Shown one piece after another: positions 62,774 through 64,000 of a stretch of 64,000 nt of DNA. Where the stretch lies: assembly GCA_035441325.1 (NCBI GenBank), contig DAOROA010000006.1:36572-100571 (forward strand), read 5' to 3'. A model generated the notes under the pieces. That model made no database searches. It was given only the letters and a program-made list of their open reading frames with translations, and was not told the DNA's origin. Within the stretch, counting starts at the first letter, position 1. Each line of letters begins with the position of its first letter. The translations under genes were made by a program, and so were the position numbers. Source of the DNA: Competibacter_A sp002352125. Its GTDB lineage: Bacteria; Pseudomonadota; Gammaproteobacteria; Competibacterales; Competibacteraceae.

Positions 62774-63424
62774 ATGCGTCCGACCTTGGTGATCGGCAAC
62801 AAGAATTATTCGTCCTGGTCGCTGCGGCCCTGGCTGGCGGCGCGTCACGCCGGGATCGAGTTCGACGAAATCCGCGTCTCGCTGTTCACGCCGAAAGGTG
62901 CGGCGCAAATCCAGCAATACTCGCCTTCGCTCAAGGTGCCGGTCTGGCGCGAAGGCGAATTGGTCGTCTGGGAATCGCTGGCGATTTGCGAGTATCTGGC
63001 CGAGCGCGTGCCGTCGCTGTGGCCGGCCGATGCCGCCGCTCGCGCCGTGGCCCGCTCGGTCAGCGCCGAGATGCACGCGGGTTTCGCTGCGCTACGCCAC
63101 GGGATGCCGATGAACGCCCGCGCCCGGGGCCGGCGGGTGGCCGTCACGCCAGAGATCGCGGCGGATATCGACCGCATCGAAGCCATCTGGACCGATTGCC
63201 GCCAGCGATTCGGCGTGGGCGGTCCCTGGCTGTTTGGCGCGTTTTCCATCGCCGATGCCCTATTCGGCCCGGTCGTGCTGCGTTTCGTGCCTTACGGCGT
63301 GAGCCGGCCCGGCGTGGTGGATGACTATGTCGCCACCTGGATGGCCGATCCGCACCTGCAAGCGTGGATTGCCGCCGCCGAACAAGAACCCGAAGTTATC
63401 CAAGAAGACGAAGCAGGTCTCTGA
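62774..63424 (+). CDS. Glutathione S-transferase family protein
   Basis: The 216-residue protein has a GST N-terminal thioredoxin-like domain (VIGNKNYSSWSLRPWLAARH with a serine at the active position, LKVPVW, WESLAICEYLAERVP) and an all-helical C-terminal domain. A strong AGGAGG site precedes the ATG. It lies inside the leu operon, 12 bp after leuC and 23 bp before leuD. The substrate is unknown, and the placement may be incidental. Confidence 0.87.
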   Translation: MRPTLVIGNKNYSSWSLRPWLAARHAGIEFDEIRVSLFTPKGAAQIQQYSPSLKVPVWREGELVVWESLAICEYLAERVPSLWPADAAARAVARSVSAEMHAGFAALRHGMPMNARARGRRVAVTPEIAADIDRIEAIWTDCRQRFGVGGPWLFGAFSIADALFGPVVLRFVPYGVSRPGVVDDYVATWMADPHLQAWIAAAEQEPEVIQEDEAGL

Positions 63425-63447
63425 ACGAGAGACCGGGAGTTGCAGCC

Positions 63448-64000
63448 ATGACACCCTTTACCAAACTCGACGGCTTGGTGGTCCCCGTGGATCGCGCCAA
63501 CGTGGACACCGACGCCATCATTCCCAAGCAGTTTTTGAAAGCCATCAAGCGCACCGGTTTCGGCAATTTCCTGTTCGACGAATGGCGCTATCAGGATCAC
63601 GGCGAGCCGGGAATGGATTGCTCGAATCGCCCGTTGAAGACGGAATTCAGCCTGAACCAGCCGCGCTATCAGGGCGCAACCGTCCTGCTGGCGCGGGAGA
63701 ATTTTGGTTGCGGTTCCTCGCGCGAGCACGCGGTCTGGGCGCTGGACGAATACGGCATCCGCTGCATGATCGCGCCGAGCTTCGCGGATATCTTTTTCTC
63801 CAACAGCTTCAAATCGGGCCTACTGCCGATCCGGCTCGACGCCGGGATCGTGGATCGCCTGTTCCGCGAGGTCGAAGCGACGCCGGGCTATCGGCTGGTG
63901 GTCGATCTGGCGGCGCAAACCGTGACCACGCCAAGCGGCGAAACGTTCGGCTTCGAGGTAGACCCGTTCCGCAAGGAATGTCTGCTCAACGGCTGGGACG
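63448..64000 (+). CDS. leuD: 3-isopropylmalate dehydratase small subunit (partial)
   Basis: The gene runs off the window after 184 codons; complete LeuD has about 200-215. It begins MTPFTKLDGLVVPVDRANVD, followed by TDAIIPKQFLKAIKRTGFG, and has FGCGSSREHAVWAL and GIRCMIAPSFADIFFSNS, which complete the active site with LeuC. A GGGAG site precedes the ATG. leuB would be expected just beyond the edge. Confidence 0.96.
   Translation, partial: MTPFTKLDGLVVPVDRANVDTDAIIPKQFLKAIKRTGFGNFLFDEWRYQDHGEPGMDCSNRPLKTEFSLNQPRYQGATVLLARENFGCGSSREHAVWALDEYGIRCMIAPSFADIFFSNSFKSGLLPIRLDAGIVDRLFREVEATPGYRLVVDLAAQTVTTPSGETFGFEVDPFRKECLLNGWD

Noticed and set aside
61616..63076. A 486-codon minus-strand frame opposite leuC and the GST
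   Set aside because: It crosses two genuine plus-strand genes and has histidine/arginine-rich shadow composition.

Overview
The window looks like chromosomal DNA of a GC-rich gammaproteobacterium that is not an enterobacterium. Supporting marks are the back-to-back orn/rsgA pair, truD, a UvrD beginning MDVSWILDDLN, surE followed by rpoS, an OxyR with its redox cysteines exactly at 199 and 208, and an Icd with the regulatory serine at 113, as in Escherichia coli. No rRNA, tRNA or CRISPR array was seen. Genus level cannot be settled from the sequence alone.

Layout. 0-10 kb: housekeeping genes (NUDIX hydrolase, truD, TrhA/hemolysin III, rsgA, orn, a two-domain rhodanese) and a 1214-residue hybrid sensor kinase whose 3' end abuts a relic of a periplasmic pcm gene. 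10-16.6 kb: a ugd-manC-phosphomannomutase operon supplying UDP-glucuronate and GDP-mannose, then uvrD. 16.6-20 kb: an iron operon (bacterioferritin-like, feoA, feoB, FeoB-associated Cys-rich protein) behind a near-consensus promoter that overlaps a Fur-box-like sequence. 20-20.9 kb: scar tissue, with relics of a type III restriction subunit and an ISAs1 transposase. 21-31 kb: two unknown exported or anchored proteins, a Pat-like acetyltransferase with a broken ATP-grasp region, PAP2, a glycosyltransferase, ampG, xthA, pyrE, a WbuC cupin and an MFS exporter. 31-44 kb: two lipoproteins, a diguanylate cyclase, a 4-hydroxybutyryl-CoA dehydratase-like protein lacking Fe-S ligands, TauE, PhzF, threonine dehydratase, an isocitrate dehydrogenase fused to CBS domains, oxyR, trmO, corA, a Rieske protein and an MBL hydrolase. 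44-54.5 kb: rpoS, surE, an Smr protein, an encapsulin-type ferritin without its shell gene, cytochrome b561, and a four-gene PspA/YqiJ/flotillin membrane-stress operon. 54.5-60.2 kb: an accessory island, partly AT-rich. 60.2-64 kb: a LysR regulator divergent from leuC-GST-leuD, with leuD running off the end.

The most unusual segment is the accessory island (about 54.6-60.2 kb). It holds an orphan DUF4143 ATPase, an SDR plus a deleted SDR relic, a CHAT-domain remnant, a three-Cys (Gp37/Gp68-like, DUF5131) protein paired with a TcmP-like partner, and an AlbA_2-type gene with an internal deletion. A diverged 42-bp repeat lies about 40 bp past the 3' end of both the ATPase and the AlbA_2 gene. 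The three-Cys/TcmP pair is the best candidate for a poorly understood two-component system.

A second theme is internal deletion. The pcm relic, the SDR relic, the AlbA_2 gene and the Pat-like gene each appear to have lost a central block while keeping both flanks. A third theme is iron and redox: Fur-type control, two ferritin-like proteins, OxyR, a Rieske protein and cytochrome b561.
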